A DNA stretch of 64,000 bases from an uncultured Caldilineaceae bacterium (GCA_958295915.1 OY282381.1:1200722-1264721); one strand, 5' to 3'; counted from the first letter of the stretch, positions 6,874 to 15,978 are shown. Notes: generated from the sequence alone by a model not told the origin. A program made the numbers and translations.

Positions 6874-8319
6874 ATGAAGCCAGCGCTCAGGATTGGATGC
6901 TGGACAGTTGCGGCTCTCATCATCGTCCTGGGAACCCTGGTGGTTCTCTTCTTACCCGCCAGGCAAGAGCGGAGCGACGTTACCAGCCGGACAATCAAAG
7001 GGAATGTAGCCCTCCTCGGCGGAGATGTGAAAATTGAGAAGGACGAACGCGTCAGGGGGAACTTGCTGATTGTCGGCAATGATCTGACCCTGGAAGGGCA
7101 GATCGGCGGCAACCTTATCGTCATTGGTGGTGACGCTGTCTTGGCTGCAGCCTCTCGAGTCGGCGGCAATGTCAGTGTCATCGGTGGCGACGCAGACATG
7201 ACCGCAACCTCTCGAATCGGCGGCAATGTCAGTGTCATCGGTGGCGACGCAGACATGACCGCAACCTCTCGAGTCGGCGGCAATGTCAGGGTCATCGGAG
7301 GGCAGGTAACGAAAGAACCGACCGCGCAGATAGACGGCAGCGCCAGAGGGAGGATCAACACCAACCGCGTCGCGCACGGGCATGTGGTAACAGCGGACGA
7401 ATCCGAGATTCAGATCCAACGTCTCTCCCATCGGACGCCTTGGTTCATACTCTTCCTGCAACGGTTGGGACGGGCTTTTCTGTGGACTCTCCTTATCACC
7501 GGGTTGGTACTGCTGCTCGTTTGGCTTCAGCCCAAACAGGTGGAACGAATCACGCGCACCGCGGAAACCGAACCCGGCCTGAGCTTCGTCACCGGGGCGA
7601 TCGTAGTCATAGGGTCGGTCCTCCTCGCCACCATCCTGACGATCACGATCTGCTTCGCCCTGCTGGCCCTCCCGCTCCTGGCGCTTCTGGCGCTGGTGAT
7701 GCTCTTCGGCTGGGCAGCGACATCTTGCTGGCTGGGCCGACGACTGGACGATCTTCTTGCCGGCCAGGCCAACATATCCTGTCATCCCCTCGTCTTTGTC
7801 GCCGTCTGCTCTCTATTTATCACTGGGATCACAACCTTTTCCTGGGCAATCGTTCCCTGCCTCGGCTTTATCGTCGCCCTGCTGATCGGCTCGACAGGAA
7901 GCGGCGCTGTACTCGTGCATCTGGCGCGCCATTCCAGACATAGGCCAGATGATGACGCGCCGCCCGCCGCCCCAGACGCGCCGGGGCCAACGGAAGGGCT
8001 TGCTCCCAGCGCGGCGGAATCGACCGTACCGCATACTGAGGAGATCTTCGACACCGACGCGGAGTTGAGTCTGCCCTCGACAGAGGAGGAGCAATTGGCA
8101 GACGAAACGCTGGCGCCAGACGAACAAGACGACTTGACCCGCCTGCGGGGTGTCGGCCCCACCCTCGCTCAGCGCCTTCAGAACGCCGGCATCACAACCT
8201 TTGCCCAATTGGCCGCGCTGGAGGTGGAGCAAATCGCTGAGGCTATCGGCTGGTCCGCATTCTGGGTGGAAAGGGAACGGCTACGGGAACAGGCGGCGGA
8301 GTTGGCGGCCAAGGAGTAA
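6874..8319 (+). CDS. Bactofilin-like beta-repeat membrane protein with C-terminal helix-hairpin-helix domain
   Basis: 481 residues. An N-terminal membrane anchor (about 5-27) is followed by right-handed beta-helix-type repeats like polymer-forming cytoskeletal proteins (short GGN-V-IGGD units, about 40-150). Then come three or four membrane helices (about 188-350), an acidic/Pro-rich linker and a C-terminal double helix-hairpin-helix module (LTRLRGVGPTLAQRLQNAG, about residue 425 on) of the DUF4332 or L21-like kind. The start ATG at 6874 has an AGGAGG 7 nt upstream; the longer open frame upstream overlaps the anti-sigma gene. Third gene of the ECF operon, so a probable membrane-stress or cell-envelope target. 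Confidence 0.8.
   Translation: MKPALRIGCWTVAALIIVLGTLVVLFLPARQERSDVTSRTIKGNVALLGGDVKIEKDERVRGNLLIVGNDLTLEGQIGGNLIVIGGDAVLAAASRVGGNVSVIGGDADMTATSRIGGNVSVIGGDADMTATSRVGGNVRVIGGQVTKEPTAQIDGSARGRINTNRVAHGHVVTADESEIQIQRLSHRTPWFILFLQRLGRAFLWTLLITGLVLLLVWLQPKQVERITRTAETEPGLSFVTGAIVVIGSVLLATILTITICFALLALPLLALLALVMLFGWAATSCWLGRRLDDLLAGQANISCHPLVFVAVCSLFITGITTFSWAIVPCLGFIVALLIGSTGSGAVLVHLARHSRHRPDDDAPPAAPDAPGPTEGLAPSAAESTVPHTEEIFDTDAELSLPSTEEEQLADETLAPDEQDDLTRLRGVGPTLAQRLQNAGITTFAQLAALEVEQIAEAIGWSAFWVERERLREQAAELAAKE
7154..7290 (+). repeat. Intragenic 57-nt tandem repeats (19-residue units)
   Basis: The bactofilin-like gene contains almost identical 57-nt units, each encoding SR(V/I)GGNVSVIGGDADMTAT. 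Units differ by single bases, so the duplication is recent compared with the neighbouring, diverged repeats. Confidence 0.8.
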
Positions 8320-8354
8320 TTCGGCGGCAACGCCAAAGAGGAAGTCATACCGTT

Positions 8355-9143
8355 ATGCCTGAACTGACATTTGTCCACCTGACAGACCTTCACATTTTGT
8401 CGAGCGAAGAAGAACATCTCAAGGGCCAACAGACGGCATATAAACTCCGCCAGATCATCGCGCATATACACAACATGGAAGTCAGGCCGGATTTTTTCGT
8501 CTTGACCGGAGATCTGGCCAACAATGGTGACGAAGCAGAGTATACAACGCTGAACAGTTTGCTTGATGAACTGCGCAGTTTCGGGGCGCCGCTCTTGCTT
8601 GGCCTGGGGAATCACGATCGACGCGTTCCGTTCCGTCAAATCGTGCTGGGCGAAGATGCCACGGATGAAACCAAACGCTACTACTATAGCACCCTGATCA
8701 ACGGATTACGCGTCATCATGTTGGACAGCAAAGTGCCCGATCAGGTGCATGGAAGGTTGGACGCTCCTCAGCTTGCGTGGCTAGAGGAAGAACTGAACCG
8801 CTCAGCTCCATTGGGCACTCTTATCGCCATCCATCACCCGCCTGTCTTCAGCACAGTTGAACCGCTGAACGAGCATGGTTTGAGCAACCCAGACGAGCTG
8901 GCGAAGACAATTGTCGGCCATAACATCCATGCGGTTCTGAGTGGTCATATCCACTACGCGCACATAACCTCCTTTCACGGCATCCTATCTGTCACAGCAT
9001 CCGCCACAGCCTACACGCTGGATCCGGGTTTTCAACACCAGTTCAGGGCAATCGACGGGTCAGGCTTTACGCTTGGGTCGCTGCGCGGTGGGCAACTATA
9101 CACCAACCCCATTGCTATACGAAAGCAATCTGAACTATTCTGA
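8355..9143 (+). CDS. Calcineurin-like metallophosphoesterase (CpdA/Icc-like)
   Basis: 262 residues with the complete dimetal motif set: DLH near residue 11, GDLANNGD near 51, GNHDRR near 83, HH near 157 and GHIHYAH near 197. The layout (short N-terminal strand, no signal peptide) matches cytoplasmic class III cyclic nucleotide phosphodiesterases, so hydrolysis of cAMP or another phosphodiester is likely, but the substrate cannot be set from sequence. It follows the ECF operon at 35 nt and is convergent with the sirtuin gene. Confidence 0.88.
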   Translation: MPELTFVHLTDLHILSSEEEHLKGQQTAYKLRQIIAHIHNMEVRPDFFVLTGDLANNGDEAEYTTLNSLLDELRSFGAPLLLGLGNHDRRVPFRQIVLGEDATDETKRYYYSTLINGLRVIMLDSKVPDQVHGRLDAPQLAWLEEELNRSAPLGTLIAIHHPPVFSTVEPLNEHGLSNPDELAKTIVGHNIHAVLSGHIHYAHITSFHGILSVTASATAYTLDPGFQHQFRAIDGSGFTLGSLRGGQLYTNPIAIRKQSELF

Positions 9144-9162
9144 TGCCCTCTCACCCCAGGCT

Positions 9163-9981
9163 TTATTCTGCCGCCCCTGTCGGCCCCAGAATCAACTCCA
9201 CCAATCGGGGAATTGAAACCGTCACATCCTCCCGCAGGAGACAGACAGCCCGGCTATCCATCATTGTGTGACCGAGATTGCAGATGATCAGTTGGGCGCC
9301 GGCACGCTTTGCCAGCCGGGGCAGATCTGCCGCCGGCATCACCTCCAGACTGGCGCCGGCGATCAGCATCAAATCACAATCCAAAGCCGCTTCCTGGGCG
9401 GCGCACAGCACATCCGCCGGCAGCTCTTCCCCAAACAGCACAACATCCGGTTTCATCACCCCGCCACAGCGAGAACAGGTCGGCACAGTCCGAGCGTCAG
9501 ACGCTGACAGCGCCTCCTCCCAGAACGATGCCCCCGCGACCGAACGCCCGCACTCCAGGCAAATGGCGATATCGGCCCGCCCATGCAGGCACAAAACATT
9601 GCGCGAGCCAGCCTGCTGGTGCAGATCGTCAATATTCTGGGTAATGATCGTCTGAATCAGCCCGGCCTGCTCTAACTGGGCCAGCCCCTGATGGGCTCGG
9701 TTGGGACGCGCCTTTCGCATCGCCTGGACCAGCGGCCGAATCCACTGGTAGAAGCGCTGAGGTCGACGCCGGAACTCCCAAATCGAGGCGACCTCAAACG
9801 GATCGACAAACTCCCACGCGCCGATGCCAGGAGAACGAAAATCGGGGATACCAGAGCCGGTGCTGACGCCGGCGCCGGTCAGTACGACCCCGCGCTTGGC
9901 TCTGCGCAACAACCCCGCGGCTTGTCGATAGTGGGCGTTCTCTGCGCTTGATCTGTATGTGCTGTGCAAACGAATCTCCAT
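9163..9981 (-). CDS. NAD-dependent protein deacylase, Sir2 family
   Basis: 272 residues. NAD-binding GAGVSTGSGIPDFR lies near residue 36, TQNIDDLHQQAG near 120 and the catalytic His in CLHGR near 139. The zinc-binding cysteines come as CLEC and CSRC pairs. I chose the internal ATG at 9981, which has AGGAG 10 nt upstream; a start at 10026 would add 15 residues of no family similarity. The tyrosine/arginine pair of desuccinylating SIRT5-like sirtuins is not obvious, so plain deacetylase is the first guess. Confidence 0.9.
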   Translation of the reverse strand: MEIRLHSTYRSSAENAHYRQAAGLLRRAKRGVVLTGAGVSTGSGIPDFRSPGIGAWEFVDPFEVASIWEFRRRPQRFYQWIRPLVQAMRKARPNRAHQGLAQLEQAGLIQTIITQNIDDLHQQAGSRNVLCLHGRADIAICLECGRSVAGASFWEEALSASDARTVPTCSRCGGVMKPDVVLFGEELPADVLCAAQEAALDCDLMLIAGASLEVMPAADLPRLAKRAGAQLIICNLGHTMMDSRAVCLLREDVTVSIPRLVELILGPTGAAE

Positions 9982-10071
9982 ATTCACCCCACTCCTGTTA
10001 GCCTCTTGCCATCCATCCGGAGGCAATGTATACTGTATGCTTACTCAGATTCATTGCGCCCATCTACGCAT

Positions 10072-10135
10072 GAGGCATGAGCGCCCTGATCACAGAGCCC
10101 TGGTGTCAGGTATTGAATTAGCGGGAATACCGATG
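10072..10135 (-). repeat. Long-form palindromic element, divergent copy
   Basis: Read on the plus strand it starts GAGGCATGAGCGCCCT and ends GCGGGAATACCGATG, the two hallmarks of the long-element core. The first 16 nt are identical to the copy inside the ABC ATPase gene at 57735-57750. The right end contains the proposed ATG of the downstream phosphatidyltransferase gene. Confidence 0.6.
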
Positions 10136-10741
10136 CTGTCCAAGTATGTTCGTCCATTGCTCTCTGCCACCCTGGCAGCGATTGCCCGCTGGCTGCAAAA
10201 CATGGGCGCGACCCCGAACATGATTTCATTCATCGGTTTCGCGCTGACGCTCGGCGCAGCCGGGCTGCTGGCGATGGACTATCTGCGCATCGGCGGCGTG
10301 CTCCTGTGGGTCGCAGCGACCTTCGATATGATCGACGGTACCCTGGCCCGCTTCACCCAGACAGAAAGCAAATTTGGCGCCTTTCTGGATAGCACACTGG
10401 ATCGCTATTCTGAGAGTATCACATTTCTGGGGCTGGCGGTGCATTACGCTAACCAGAGCAACGCGCAGATCCATCTTTTTCTGATATTCCTGACGCTGAT
10501 CGGCTCGTGGGCGGTCAGCTACACCCGGGCCAGGGCCGAAGGGCTGAATATCGAATGCAAGAGCGGGATTCTGCAAAGGCCGGAGCGACTTGTGTTGCTG
10601 ATTTCCGGATTAATCCTGGGTTGGGTGTTGCCGATTTTGTGGATCCTGGCCGTGCTGACGAATATCACTGCCGGCCAGCGCATCTATGAAGTCTATCTGC
10701 GCACATCGACACCCCAGGGAAACCAGCCCGTCGGAGACTAG
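10133..10741 (+). CDS. CDP-alcohol phosphatidyltransferase family protein
   Basis: 202-residue integral membrane enzyme that swaps CMP of a CDP-linked donor for an alcohol acceptor (phosphatidylglycerophosphate or phosphatidylinositol synthase type). The family signature DG-x2-AR-x8-G-x3-D-x3-D is complete (DGTLARF...GAFLDSTLD, about residues 66-88). Five to six hydrophobic segments follow. The start at 10133 fits the family length; it sits at the end of a repeat element, and no good ribosome-binding site precedes it. The acceptor alcohol is unknown. Confidence 0.82.
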   Translation: MLSKYVRPLLSATLAAIARWLQNMGATPNMISFIGFALTLGAAGLLAMDYLRIGGVLLWVAATFDMIDGTLARFTQTESKFGAFLDSTLDRYSESITFLGLAVHYANQSNAQIHLFLIFLTLIGSWAVSYTRARAEGLNIECKSGILQRPERLVLLISGLILGWVLPILWILAVLTNITAGQRIYEVYLRTSTPQGNQPVGD

Positions 10742-10784
10742 GAGCGGTGGGCAGAAGTGCGGGGAATCTATGGCCAGCCGGAAT

Positions 10785-10813
10785 TTGACTGAACACCCGT
10801 TCTAACTTAGAAT
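10785..10813 (+). promoter_or_regulatory. Sigma-70 type promoter of ffh
   Basis: TTGACT and TAGAAT separated by 17 nt, 56 nt upstream of the ffh start. Near-consensus housekeeping promoter. Confidence 0.6.
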
Positions 10814-10868
10814 TCAGTTTCGTCAACTTGGTGGGCCGCCCACAAAGCGCTGTAAACGGGGTAAAATC

Positions 10869-12260
10869 GTGTTCGAAAGTCTGTCCGATAAGTTACAAAG
10901 CGTCTTTGAAAATCTGGCCTCCCAGGGCAGACTCTCGGAGAGCGATGTCAATGTGGCTCTGCGCGAGGTGCGTCTGGCTCTGCTGGAAGCAGATGTCAAC
11001 TACAAGGTCGTTAAGGAGTTCGTCGGGCGGATCAAAGAGCGGGCGATCGGCGTAGAGGTGATGGAAAGCCTCACACCGGCGCAGCAGGTCGTCAAAATCG
11101 TCAACCAAGAGTTGGTGAAACTCCTGGGCGAACCGGCTCCGTTGAACCTGTCCGGCCCTCCGCCGATTGTGATCATGCTGGTCGGTTTGCAAGGCGCAGG
11201 CAAAACGACCATGGCCGCCAAGCTGGCCTTGCGCCTACGCAGACAGGGACAGCGTCCGCTGTTGGTCGCGGCGGATATCTATCGCCCGGCGGCGATCGAG
11301 CAACTGGAAATATTAGGTCGTCAGATCGACATTCCGATACACAGTGAAGGGACCGCCGTCGCCCCCAGCACAATTGTCAAGAATGCACTGCGGCTCGCCA
11401 GGGAAAAGGCCTATACGGTCGTCCTTCTGGACACCGCCGGCCGTCTACAGATCGACGAGACGATGATGCAGGAGTTAGAGCAAATACGCCTGGTCTCGAA
11501 ACCTGCGGATGTGCTGTTGGTGGTCGATGCCATGACCGGACAGGAGGCCGTGGCCGTCGCCCAAGGCTTCCACGAATGGGCGCCGGTGACCGGACTGGTA
11601 ATGACAAAAATCGACGGCGACGCCAGAGGGGGCGCTGCGCTCAGCATCCGTCAGGTGACCGGCGTGCCGATCAAATTCCTGGGCGTCAGCGAAAAGATGG
11701 ACGGTCTGGAGCCTTTCCATTCGGATCGTCTGGCCGGGCGCATCCTGGGCATGGGTGACGTTCTGACACTCATCGAACGAGCGACAGAAAGCATCAGCGA
11801 AGAAGATGCCCTGGCGATGGAAGAACGCCTGGCCGGCGGGCAGTTCAATTTCGAGGATTTTCTCGACCAGCTAAATAAACTCAAACGTCTGGGCTCAGTG
11901 CACGATCTGTTGAAAATGATCCCCGGCATGGGGCAATTGACCAAGCAGCTCGATCCCCTGGAGACCGCGTCCAATCTACAGCAGATCGAAGCGATCATCA
12001 ACAGCATGACAGCGCAGGAACGGCGCATGCCGAATCTGCTCAACGCCAGCCGACGCAGACGCATCGCCAAGGGTAGCGGCACAACCGTCGAGGACGTCAA
12101 TCAGCTCGTCAAGCAGTTTCGGGAAATGCAAAAAATGATGAAGCAGATGGGTATGCTGGGCGACCAGACAGGCAAAAAAAAGAAGCGGCGGAGACGCCGG
12201 CCCCAGGCGCAACAACAGGAAGGGTTCCTCTCAGCCTGGCGTCAGGGCCGAATTTCGTGA
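10869..12260 (+). CDS. ffh: Signal recognition particle GTPase Ffh (SRP54)
   Basis: 463 residues. N domain 1-85 and G domain about 100-295 with GLQGAGKTT (106-114), DTAGR, TKIDGDARGG, then the Met-rich M domain (about 325-430) that binds signal peptides and 4.5S RNA. The C-terminus is a very basic tail (KKKKRRRRR near 440). It targets nascent membrane proteins to the translocon together with FtsY, encoded at 18879. GTG start. It is followed by rpsP, as in several bacterial phyla. Confidence 0.97.
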   Translation: MFESLSDKLQSVFENLASQGRLSESDVNVALREVRLALLEADVNYKVVKEFVGRIKERAIGVEVMESLTPAQQVVKIVNQELVKLLGEPAPLNLSGPPPIVIMLVGLQGAGKTTMAAKLALRLRRQGQRPLLVAADIYRPAAIEQLEILGRQIDIPIHSEGTAVAPSTIVKNALRLAREKAYTVVLLDTAGRLQIDETMMQELEQIRLVSKPADVLLVVDAMTGQEAVAVAQGFHEWAPVTGLVMTKIDGDARGGAALSIRQVTGVPIKFLGVSEKMDGLEPFHSDRLAGRILGMGDVLTLIERATESISEEDALAMEERLAGGQFNFEDFLDQLNKLKRLGSVHDLLKMIPGMGQLTKQLDPLETASNLQQIEAIINSMTAQERRMPNLLNASRRRRIAKGSGTTVEDVNQLVKQFREMQKMMKQMGMLGDQTGKKKKRRRRRPQAQQQEGFLSAWRQGRIS

Positions 12261-12285
12261 GCGCAACGGTTGTTCCAGAACGCCA

Positions 12286-12314
12286 GTAGGGTCGGCGTCT
12301 TGTGCCTGCCCGAC
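12286..12314 (+). repeat. Small dispersed repeat GTAGGGTCGG...CCTGCCCGAC
   Basis: Between ffh and rpsP. Starts GTAGGGTCGGCGTCTTG and ends TGCCTGCCCGAC, so its ends can pair. Related copies are at 13575-13602 and 17236-17260. Confidence 0.6.
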
Positions 12315-12376
12315 TTCTTCCACAGCGGCAATTTCATGCACTTTTTCGCCAGACAGTAACCAAGGAGTCGTAATCA

Positions 12377-12688
12377 GTGGTCCGTATCCGCCTGCGCCGT
12401 ATGGGCGCAAAAAAGAAACCATTCTACCGCATTGTTGTGGCCGACCAGCGCAGCCCACGCGACGGCCGCTTCATTGAAAACATCGGCACATATGATCCGA
12501 TGACCGATCCACCCACCATTCATATCAAGAGCGAACGCGCCAACCACTGGCTCAGGGTCGGCGCCCAACCCAGCGATGCAGTGGCTCGGCTGCTGAAAAA
12601 GGCAGACATTACCGATGAGCACGGCAAGCTGAAGGAGATTGAAGCAGCGGCTTCGGCGCCGGTCGCAGAAGAGTCGGAAACCGCCTGA
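12377..12688 (+). CDS. rpsP: 30S ribosomal protein S16
   Basis: 103 residues starting [20 protein letters not shown], the typical S16 N-terminus, with the family block [22 protein letters not shown] start preceded by AAGGAG at 9 nt. The acidic C-terminal extension after about residue 80 is common in longer S16 variants. Part of the ffh-rpsP-khpA-rimM group. Confidence 0.97.
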   Translation: MVRIRLRRMGAKKKPFYRIVVADQRSPRDGRFIENIGTYDPMTDPPTIHIKSERANHWLRVGAQPSDAVARLLKKADITDEHGKLKEIEAAASAPVAEESETA

Positions 12689-12703
12689 CAAAGCGAGCAT
12701 TCT

Positions 12704-12931
12704 ATGAAAGATCTGGTCGAATTCATGGCAAAAGCCCTCGTCGAAAATCCCGACGAGGTGCAGGTTTCCGAACGGGTATACCGGGAACGGGTGATTTTGC
12801 GGCTGCACGTTGCGCCGGAGGATGCCGGACGGGTCATCGGCAAAAATGGCAGGATTGCCGATGCCATGCGTTCCGTCCTGAAAGTGGCGTCGATCCGCCA
12901 GACGCGCGATGTGATACTGAAGATTATGTAG
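12704..12931 (+). CDS. khpA: KH-domain RNA-binding protein KhpA (YlqC family)
   Basis: 75 residues, a single KH domain with the RNA-binding loop GKNG (GRVIGKNGRIADAMR, about residues 43-57). Small RNA chaperone-like protein that in other bacteria pairs with KhpB. It sits between rpsP and rimM, its usual place. Frame ends 26 nt before rimM. Confidence 0.93.
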   Translation: MKDLVEFMAKALVENPDEVQVSERVYRERVILRLHVAPEDAGRVIGKNGRIADAMRSVLKVASIRQTRDVILKIM

Positions 12932-12957
12932 CCGAGAGGACTTCGGCGGGATAGTCA

Positions 12958-13578
12958 ATGGCAACGCGACCGCAACGGAATCAACGCCGGCCTGGTAAAG
13001 GCGGACAACATCGCGCCAATCGCTTTCATCGGCGCTCAGCAGTCCCGGTCCCCGATGGCTATCTGGCCGTCGGCCGCATTCTGGGCGCGCACGGGCTACG
13101 GGGAGAGGTGAAAGTTGAATCCCATACCGACTTCGACCAACGCTTCACAGCGGGCCATCAGTTGCTGGTCGGCGAAGACCTGGTTTTGACAAAGATCGCC
13201 ACATCCCGGCCCCACAAAGGTATCTTTCTGCTCCGTTTCACAGAGGTCACAGACCGTTTCGCGGCCGAGTCTCTGCGCAACGAATGGCTGTACATCCCAG
13301 AGGGGGCAGCCATGAAACTGGATGAGAATTCCTTTTGGGTGCACGATATTATCGGCCTGACAGTGCAGACCGAATCCCACCGCCAGCTAGGCGAAATCGT
13401 CGATGTGCTCTTCACCGGCGCCAATGAAGTGTACATAGTCCGGCCGGCCCCCGGCGTAAATCGAGACCGGGAACTGCTCATACCCGCTCTGATGGATGTG
13501 ATCCGCGCGGTGGATCTGAAAGCGAAGACCGTAATCGTGCGACTGCCGCCGGGAATGCTTGAGGATAGCGACCTGTAG
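12958..13578 (+). CDS. rimM: Ribosome maturation factor RimM
   Basis: 206 residues. Needed for 30S maturation, binding S19. After a basic, disordered N-terminal extension of about 35 residues comes the RimM N domain (YLAVGRILGAHGLRGEVKVES) and a PRC-barrel-like C domain with the ELLIPAL block near residue 170. The N-terminal extension is longer than usual. Its stop codon TAG lies within a small dispersed repeat (13575-13602). trmD and rplS, the usual next genes, are absent here. Confidence 0.94.
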   Translation: MATRPQRNQRRPGKGGQHRANRFHRRSAVPVPDGYLAVGRILGAHGLRGEVKVESHTDFDQRFTAGHQLLVGEDLVLTKIATSRPHKGIFLLRFTEVTDRFAAESLRNEWLYIPEGAAMKLDENSFWVHDIIGLTVQTESHRQLGEIVDVLFTGANEVYIVRPAPGVNRDRELLIPALMDVIRAVDLKAKTVIVRLPPGMLEDSDL

Positions 13579-13602
13579 GGGCAGGTCTTGCGCCTGCCCG
13601 AC
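13575..13602 (+). repeat. Small dispersed repeat, GTAGGGGCAGG...CCTGCCCGAC copy
   Basis: GGGCAGG and CCTGCCC form a perfect 7-bp stem with a 7-nt loop. The repeat supplies the TAG stop of rimM. Same family as 12286-12314. Confidence 0.6.
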
Positions 13603-13617
13603 TATTGCCCATTGATT

Positions 13618-14700
13618 ATGGATGAACGAGCCTACTGGATTGCCTTTAACTGCGTAGCCGGCATCGGGCCGGCCCGGCTGACTGCTCTGCTGGACGAGTG
13701 TGGCAGTATCGCCGCCGCCTGGCAGGCGCCGATTCAGACACTGCAAGCGGCCGGGCTCGATCGGCGCAGCGTCGAAAATCTGCTGGCGGCACGCCGGCAG
13801 CTGGACCCCCAGCTAGAGTTGGAACGGGTTATCAGCCAAGGATATGGAATCTACACTTGGAATGATACCGACTATCCGGTCAATCTGCGCCTGATCCCGC
13901 AGTCGCCGCCGGTTCTGTATACCCGAGGACAGTACGATCTACAGGATGAACTGGCTGTGGCGGTTGTCGGTACTCGACGAGTCTCCCCCTATGGGCGGGA
14001 GGTGGCTTATCAGCTGGGATCTGAATTGGCTCAACACGGCGTAACAGTCATCAGCGGGCTGGCTCTGGGCGTGGATGCCATCGCCCATCAAGCGGCGCTG
14101 GCTTCCGGTGGACGCACAATCGCTGTTTTGGGCAGCGGCATCGATCAGATCTACCCGCCCCGGAATCGCAGACTGGCCCTGCAGATCATCGAACGGGGCG
14201 CGCTGGTCAGTGAATACCCGCTGGGCACAAAACCGGAAGCCAGTAACTTCCCACCCCGCAACCGGATCATCAGCGGGCTGAGTCTGGCAGTGATCGTCGT
14301 GGAGGCTGGAAAACGCAGCGGCGCTCTGATCACCGCCCATTTTGCCGTGGAACAGGGGCGGGATGTCTTCGCCGTACCCGGCTCGATTCTGAATCCTGGC
14401 AGCGCCGGTTGCAACCAATTGATTCAGGACGGGGCTATGCCCATCGTTTCGGTCAACGATCTGCTGGAGCGCCTCCAACTGGCGAATGTAGTCGCTCAGC
14501 AAGAAGCCCGCGCCACGGTGCCGGCCTCGCCAGCGGAAGAGCTGATTCTGAAGCACATCTCCACCGAACCGCAGCACATGAACGACATCGTGCGGGCCGC
14601 GCCTATGGATACGCCGGAGGTCAGCAGTCTGCTGGCAATGATGGAACTCAAAGGACTTGTGCGTCAGGTGGGGCTGATGCAGTATGTACGCGCCATATAA
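13618..14700 (+). CDS. dprA: DNA-processing protein DprA (Smf)
   Basis: 360 residues. N-terminal helix-hairpin-helix/SAM-like part (FNCVAGIGPARLTALL), a central Rossmann fold with VVGTRRVSPYGREVA, SGLALGVDAIAHQ and GSGIDQIYPPRN, and a C-terminal winged-helix region. DprA loads RecA onto incoming single-stranded DNA during transformation; it is widespread also in bacteria not known to be competent. The ATG at 13618 is used because upstream residues fall in the repeat. Confidence 0.95.
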   Translation: MDERAYWIAFNCVAGIGPARLTALLDECGSIAAAWQAPIQTLQAAGLDRRSVENLLAARRQLDPQLELERVISQGYGIYTWNDTDYPVNLRLIPQSPPVLYTRGQYDLQDELAVAVVGTRRVSPYGREVAYQLGSELAQHGVTVISGLALGVDAIAHQAALASGGRTIAVLGSGIDQIYPPRNRRLALQIIERGALVSEYPLGTKPEASNFPPRNRIISGLSLAVIVVEAGKRSGALITAHFAVEQGRDVFAVPGSILNPGSAGCNQLIQDGAMPIVSVNDLLERLQLANVVAQQEARATVPASPAEELILKHISTEPQHMNDIVRAAPMDTPEVSSLLAMMELKGLVRQVGLMQYVRAI

Positions 14701-14712
14701 ACCAGGAGGAAA

Positions 14713-15789
14713 ATGTACGCAACAGTTCTAGCCGGCGGCGTCGGTACCCGTTTGTGGCCCCGCAGCCGCCAAAGCGCCCCCAAACAGTTCAGCGACATCA
14801 CCGGCTCAGGCCGCACAATGATTCAGGCCACCGTCGATAGGCTGGAGGGACTGATCGCCCCAAACGACACCTTTGTTATCACCGGCAGCCGCTATGTCAG
14901 CCTATGCGCCGCCCAACTCGATAGGTTGCCCGCTGCCAATATTCTGGTGGAGCCAAGTGGGCGCAACACCGCGCCGGCCATTGCGCTGGCTTGCGCGCAT
15001 CTGCAGCGACGCGACCCGGCGGAGGTCGTCGCCATTCTGCCCGCCGATCATATCATTCAGGACCGTGCTGCCTTCCAGAAAGTCTTGCGACAGGCGGAGC
15101 GCAGCGCCCAGATGGGCTACCTTACCGTACTGGGCATCGAACCGGAGAGGCCCCACACAGGATACGGCTACATCAAACGCGCCCACAAGCCGCTGCCGGT
15201 GGCGGGGGATTTGCCGACATTTGTCGTGGAACGCTTCCTAGAGAAGCCGGATCAAGCGACAGCAGAGCGATTTATAACAGATGGAGGATACTATTGGAAT
15301 GGCGGCATTTTTGTCAGCCGGGTAGATCGATTGCTGGCTGAGTACGAACGGCAGATGCCGACATTGTTCGCCTGCCTGACCCGCATCGCCGCTGCGCTCG
15401 GTTCACCGGCACAGGACACTGTGCTGGCAGAGGTTTGGCCGACAATGCCGGACATATCCATCGATTACGGACTGATGGAAAGCGCGGATACGGTGGCGGT
15501 TGTGCCGATGCAGGCGGGGTGGAATGACCTGGGCAGTTGGGATGCGCTGGAGGCCGTCATGGTGAAAGACGAAGCCGGCAACTATCCGGTAGAAGGGGAT
15601 ATCCTGACGATAAACAGCCAAGGCAACATCGTCGCGGCCAGCGAACGGCTGGTGGCTTTGATCGATGTCGACGATCTGATAGTGATCGATTCGGAAGATG
15701 CTCTGTTGATCGGCAAGAAGGAGAGTATACAGCAAGTAAAGCAGATCGTCACCCAATTGCAAGCTGGCCAGCACAGCGATCTACTGTAA
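14713..15789 (+). CDS. manC: Mannose-1-phosphate guanylyltransferase
   Basis: 358 residues. Nucleotidyltransferase signature LAGGVGTRLWPRSRQSAPKQF at the N-terminus, followed by LVEPSGRNTAPAIALA near residue 78 and FVERFLEKPD near 170, all typical of GDP-mannose pyrophosphorylases. Makes GDP-mannose for surface glycans; consistent with the O-antigen ligase and glycosyltransferases downstream. It lacks the phosphomannose-isomerase cupin extension of bifunctional enzymes. AGGAGG sits just upstream. Confidence 0.92.
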   Translation: MYATVLAGGVGTRLWPRSRQSAPKQFSDITGSGRTMIQATVDRLEGLIAPNDTFVITGSRYVSLCAAQLDRLPAANILVEPSGRNTAPAIALACAHLQRRDPAEVVAILPADHIIQDRAAFQKVLRQAERSAQMGYLTVLGIEPERPHTGYGYIKRAHKPLPVAGDLPTFVVERFLEKPDQATAERFITDGGYYWNGGIFVSRVDRLLAEYERQMPTLFACLTRIAAALGSPAQDTVLAEVWPTMPDISIDYGLMESADTVAVVPMQAGWNDLGSWDALEAVMVKDEAGNYPVEGDILTINSQGNIVAASERLVALIDVDDLIVIDSEDALLIGKKESIQQVKQIVTQLQAGQHSDLL

Positions 15790-15817
15790 AAAATTCGATG
15801 CGGCAGCCACCCTTACG

Positions 15818-15978
15818 GATCAGGATGTAAGGATTGACAGGAAGAGGTTGTGTTGCGCGCCAATTCGGTATTCCCGCCAGTTGACGACTGATTTATGTGG
15901 TTTGTGTGATTGCGCTCATACCTCACTGTAGGACACGAGGCAGGATACATCCTGCCTTGATTCCTGCAAATTCAATAC
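15818..15978 (+). repeat. Composite 161-bp repeat containing a long-form palindromic element
   Basis: Begins GATCAGGATGTAAGG, contains GTTGTGTTGCGCGCC at 15847-15861, core AATTCGGTATTCCCGCC to GCGCTCATACCTC (63 nt) and ACTGTAGG, and ends TGCCTTGATTCCTGC...CAATAC. A shorter inverted copy lies at 18663-18747; it lacks 75 nt of the interior (15878-15952). It fills most of the gap before the 16000 gene. Confidence 0.8.
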
